The notes under the pieces are model-generated. The model was not told where the DNA came from. It searched no databases and saw only the letters and a list, made by a program, of their open reading frames with translations. The translations under genes were made by a program, and so were the position numbers. From contig NC_041004.1 of the NCBI RefSeq assembly GCF_004193775.1, forward strand, positions 37,410,411 to 37,474,410: a stretch of 64,000 bases of DNA, read 5' to 3'. Source of the stretch: Glycine soja (taxonomy: Eukaryota; Streptophyta; Magnoliopsida; Fabales; Fabaceae). Shown here piece by piece: positions 61,786-64,000 of this stretch (its first letter is position 1; every line of letters starts with the position of its first letter).

Positions 61786-64000
61786 ATGGCTGACCCCTAC
61801 TCCAATTTCTTCTCTTCCTCTTCACCCTTGTTCCGTTTCAACCACAACCAATATTTCCCTTCTTCAAACCCTTCTCCACAACACCACAACCACAACTTCA
61901 TCAACCACACAAAAACCAACGACACCACCACCACCACCGCCTTTTTCCACTACCACCAACACCAAACTACTACTGCTTTTTCTTCTTTTCCACCCTCACC
62001 TCCTTTGAGAGAAGAACTACCCCTCTTGAAGCTGAGTCCAACAAAGCAAGATGAGGAGGAAGTAGAGGACTTGGTGTCTAATTGCACTGGTGGAGCCATG
62101 GACGTGGAAGAGAGGATCCACCTTAAAGAGGAATTAGAAGATGATGAAGATGGAAGTACTAGTGTCACTGTTGCACTCCACATAGGGTTGCCAAGCCCTA
62201 GTGCTGCTGAGATGGCTTCTGTCCTCTCTTCTTCCTCTCATGAGATCACTGACAAAGACCAACATGGAGATCATGGTGCTGCTGAGGATTCTTCTTCTGC
62301 TGGCTTCAGACTCAACAAGGGCCAGTACTGGATCCCTACCCCTTCCCAGATTCTCATTGGCCCTACCCAGTTCTCTTGCCCTGTTTGCTGCAAAACTTTC
62401 AACAGATACAACAACATGCAGGTATATATATACATCACACAAAAGTTTTAAATTGCGGCAGCTACAGTTTTGTCACATTTTTTTATATTACGAGAAGTTG
62501 CAGACAGATACGACTGATGCAACCTTAGTTATGATCACCGAAAATTTTTGATGTTGCGGTTGAAATTGCGAATGGAGACTTTTTTTTTAAAATCTTGACA
62601 CACCATCACCACCCTTAATAATTCTTGTATCCTTTTCTTTTTCCACTACTTTTTTCTTCATACGCTCTTCTTCCACTACTTCCTTTCTAATTCAAGGTCC
62701 CAAAAGGAAAAAATAAAAGAATTTTTCCTTTGCTTCTGCTTCTCCCTTTCTGTCTATAACTTTCTTTCCTTGATTTGAACCGCTAACGGTTCCTTGATGC
62801 TTCGATGGAAAGAGGAAAAGCTTGGCTAGTAATAATCTATGCTACTTCTGGTCTTATATATGCTTTTCTTTTCCTTTCCTTTTCTTTCTTTTGTGTTTTT
62901 TTTTTCTATTTATAATTTATTTTACCCCCCTTTTTCCAAGGGTTATAAACTACGATATTCTCCTCCTCCAGCTACAATTTTATTTGAATTTTTGAAAGTG
63001 TGTTTAATTTGGGGTTGTTTTTTGCATGGTGAGGAGGGTTGATACATATAATTTTGGTTAAATAATGAACAACTGGTTTCCTGATTCAGACTGAGACTGG
63101 GATCAGTACCTTACCACCTTTCCTTTTCGTTGATTAAACAACTCAAGCTATGTTCCTTGTGTCTTCAGTACATTGAAGTCTGTGCTCCTTATATATTTTG
63201 GTAGAAACTGAAAATCTTGCAGTGTTTCTTCCAGATCGCTCAGATAATTACACCAATTTCGTTTTCTCTTTGTGGTCCTTTCTTTGGTCCTGAAATTAAG
63301 CCCCAATATGGGACATAGCTAACCTACTTGTACCCTTCTCTTTCTCCCTTTTTCGTTTGTCCTCCTTATTTTTCCATTGCAAACAAAACTATAAAACAAC
63401 CCCTACTCCTCTAAATTTTATTAAATTTGCTCTTTACGAAGATAGCCTTTTTGTGTTCCTTAGAAGGTCGTGCTATCTAAGTATATAAATGCCCGCTCCA
63501 GTATAAATAATTCTTCATGATTCATAAATATGTAGTCTTCTTTAATTTGAAAAATAAAATCCTATTCTCCAAATTAAAGCTTAGCACCTTAATGTTATAT
63601 CTTATTATTAATTAGGCTACAAATTGATCAGTATGATACAAGTCCTTGTAATTAATTAAGTGAAGCTAACTGATATCTTTTTCAAGTTTGTGTTTAATAT
63701 TTTATTTATATGCAAATTTTAGTATTCAGTTTATTAATTTTTTTGTTAGGGAGAAGATTTAAAGTTTAAACCCACAATCTCGTGTGATTTTTTATTCTTT
63801 TATCATCAAACTAATCTTATTAATCTCCGTGTATGATAGCTTAATTTGTTTGCTTAATGTAACCTTTAATTTTTTGGGGTGTCCATAATTTTATTTAATT
63901 TTTTTTGGGTTGGGGGTTTCAGATGCACATGTGGGGGCATGGATCACAGTACAGAAAAGGACCTGAATCTCTGAGGGGAACCCAACCAACAGGAATGTTG
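61786..64000 (+). CDS. WIP2: WIP-family C2H2 zinc-finger transcription factor (partial at right edge)
   Basis: Exon 1 is 61786-62421 (212 codons). Exon 2 starts at 63923 and runs off the window. Residues 1-150 are rich in Ser, Pro, His, Asn and Thr. An acidic stretch and LPLLKLSP lie in the middle, and a [10 protein letters not shown] segment is conserved in WIP proteins. Near the end of exon 1 comes the WIP signature [20 protein letters not shown]. The first zinc finger, C-x2-C-x12-H-x3-H, is [15 protein letters not shown] plus MHMWGH and is split by the 1501-base intron after Gln. Exon 2 continues [16 protein letters not shown] as in the family. In Arabidopsis WIP2/NTT works in the nucleus in transmitting tract and root-tip development. 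The WIP2 assignment among WIP paralogues rests on gene order. The Met at 61786 was chosen because the upstream in-frame codons are CT-rich leader. Confidence 0.9.
62422..63922 (+). other. Intron of the WIP gene
   Basis: GT at 62422 and AG at 63921-63922 bound a 1.5-kb AT-rich intron. I see no transposon or RNA gene in it. Confidence 0.7.

Noticed and set aside
61950..62442. Minus-strand frames opposite WIP exon 1
   Set aside because: Ser-rich shadows of the coding exon.

Overview
This is plant nuclear DNA, most likely from a legume and probably soybean or a close relative. The evidence is split genes with short GT-AG exons in very AT-rich surroundings, long (TA)n tracts, and many legume-type transposons. 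One LTR family carries the cgcttagcgcg-like words I associate with soybean retrotransposons, and one pseudogene closely resembles a soybean mitochondrial small heat-shock protein. The species call is an inference.

Five genes are supported. From left to right they are: adenylosuccinate synthase (ADSS, first exon only, minus, 306-590); an ExAD-type GT47 arabinosyltransferase (minus, 14 exons, 9981-17418, complete); a 245-residue protein of unknown function (minus, 4 exons, 29722-30981); the ER lysophosphatidic acid acyltransferase LPAT2 (plus, 11 exons, 34712-41526, complete); and a WIP-type C2H2 zinc-finger transcription factor, probably WIP2/NTT (plus, 61786 to beyond the window end). Each multi-exon model was built by reading every splice site, and all junctions keep frame (790, 245 and 377 codons before the stops). 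From memory, ADSS, ExAD, LPAT2 and NTT are At3g57610, At3g57630, At3g57650 and At3g57670 in Arabidopsis, in that order, so the window looks like a conserved block inflated by transposons. The genes share no pathway: they cover purine synthesis, cell-wall glycosylation, phospholipid synthesis and transcription control.

The space between the genes is mostly transposon debris. At 5.0-8.6 kb lie two 5'-truncated LINEs and a small tandem repeat; a third LINE piece is at 42.3-42.6 kb. The 17.5-29.7 kb stretch is AT-rich with several (TA)n tracts, a 273-bp palindromic element and a damaged TIR element. Between the 30-kb gene and LPAT2, a mitochondrial sHSP pseudogene that keeps its intron sits between long inverted repeats (31.4-33.1 kb), as expected of a DNA transposon that captured a gene. 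A TIR element at 45.4-46.5 kb belongs to the same family as the one at 28.8 kb. At 46.6-54.0 kb is a dead Ty1-copia element interrupted by two solo LTRs of another family in opposite orientation, each with its own target duplication; a third LTR of that family stands at 55.0-56.1 kb. LPAT2 introns hold a tandem duplication and a miniature antisense copia-like element.

The most rewarding items are the inverted-repeat element carrying the sHSP gene, the datable nest of LTR insertions, the two-copy TIR family with an internal short-period repeat, and two possible alternative splice choices. I found no wholly new biological system.
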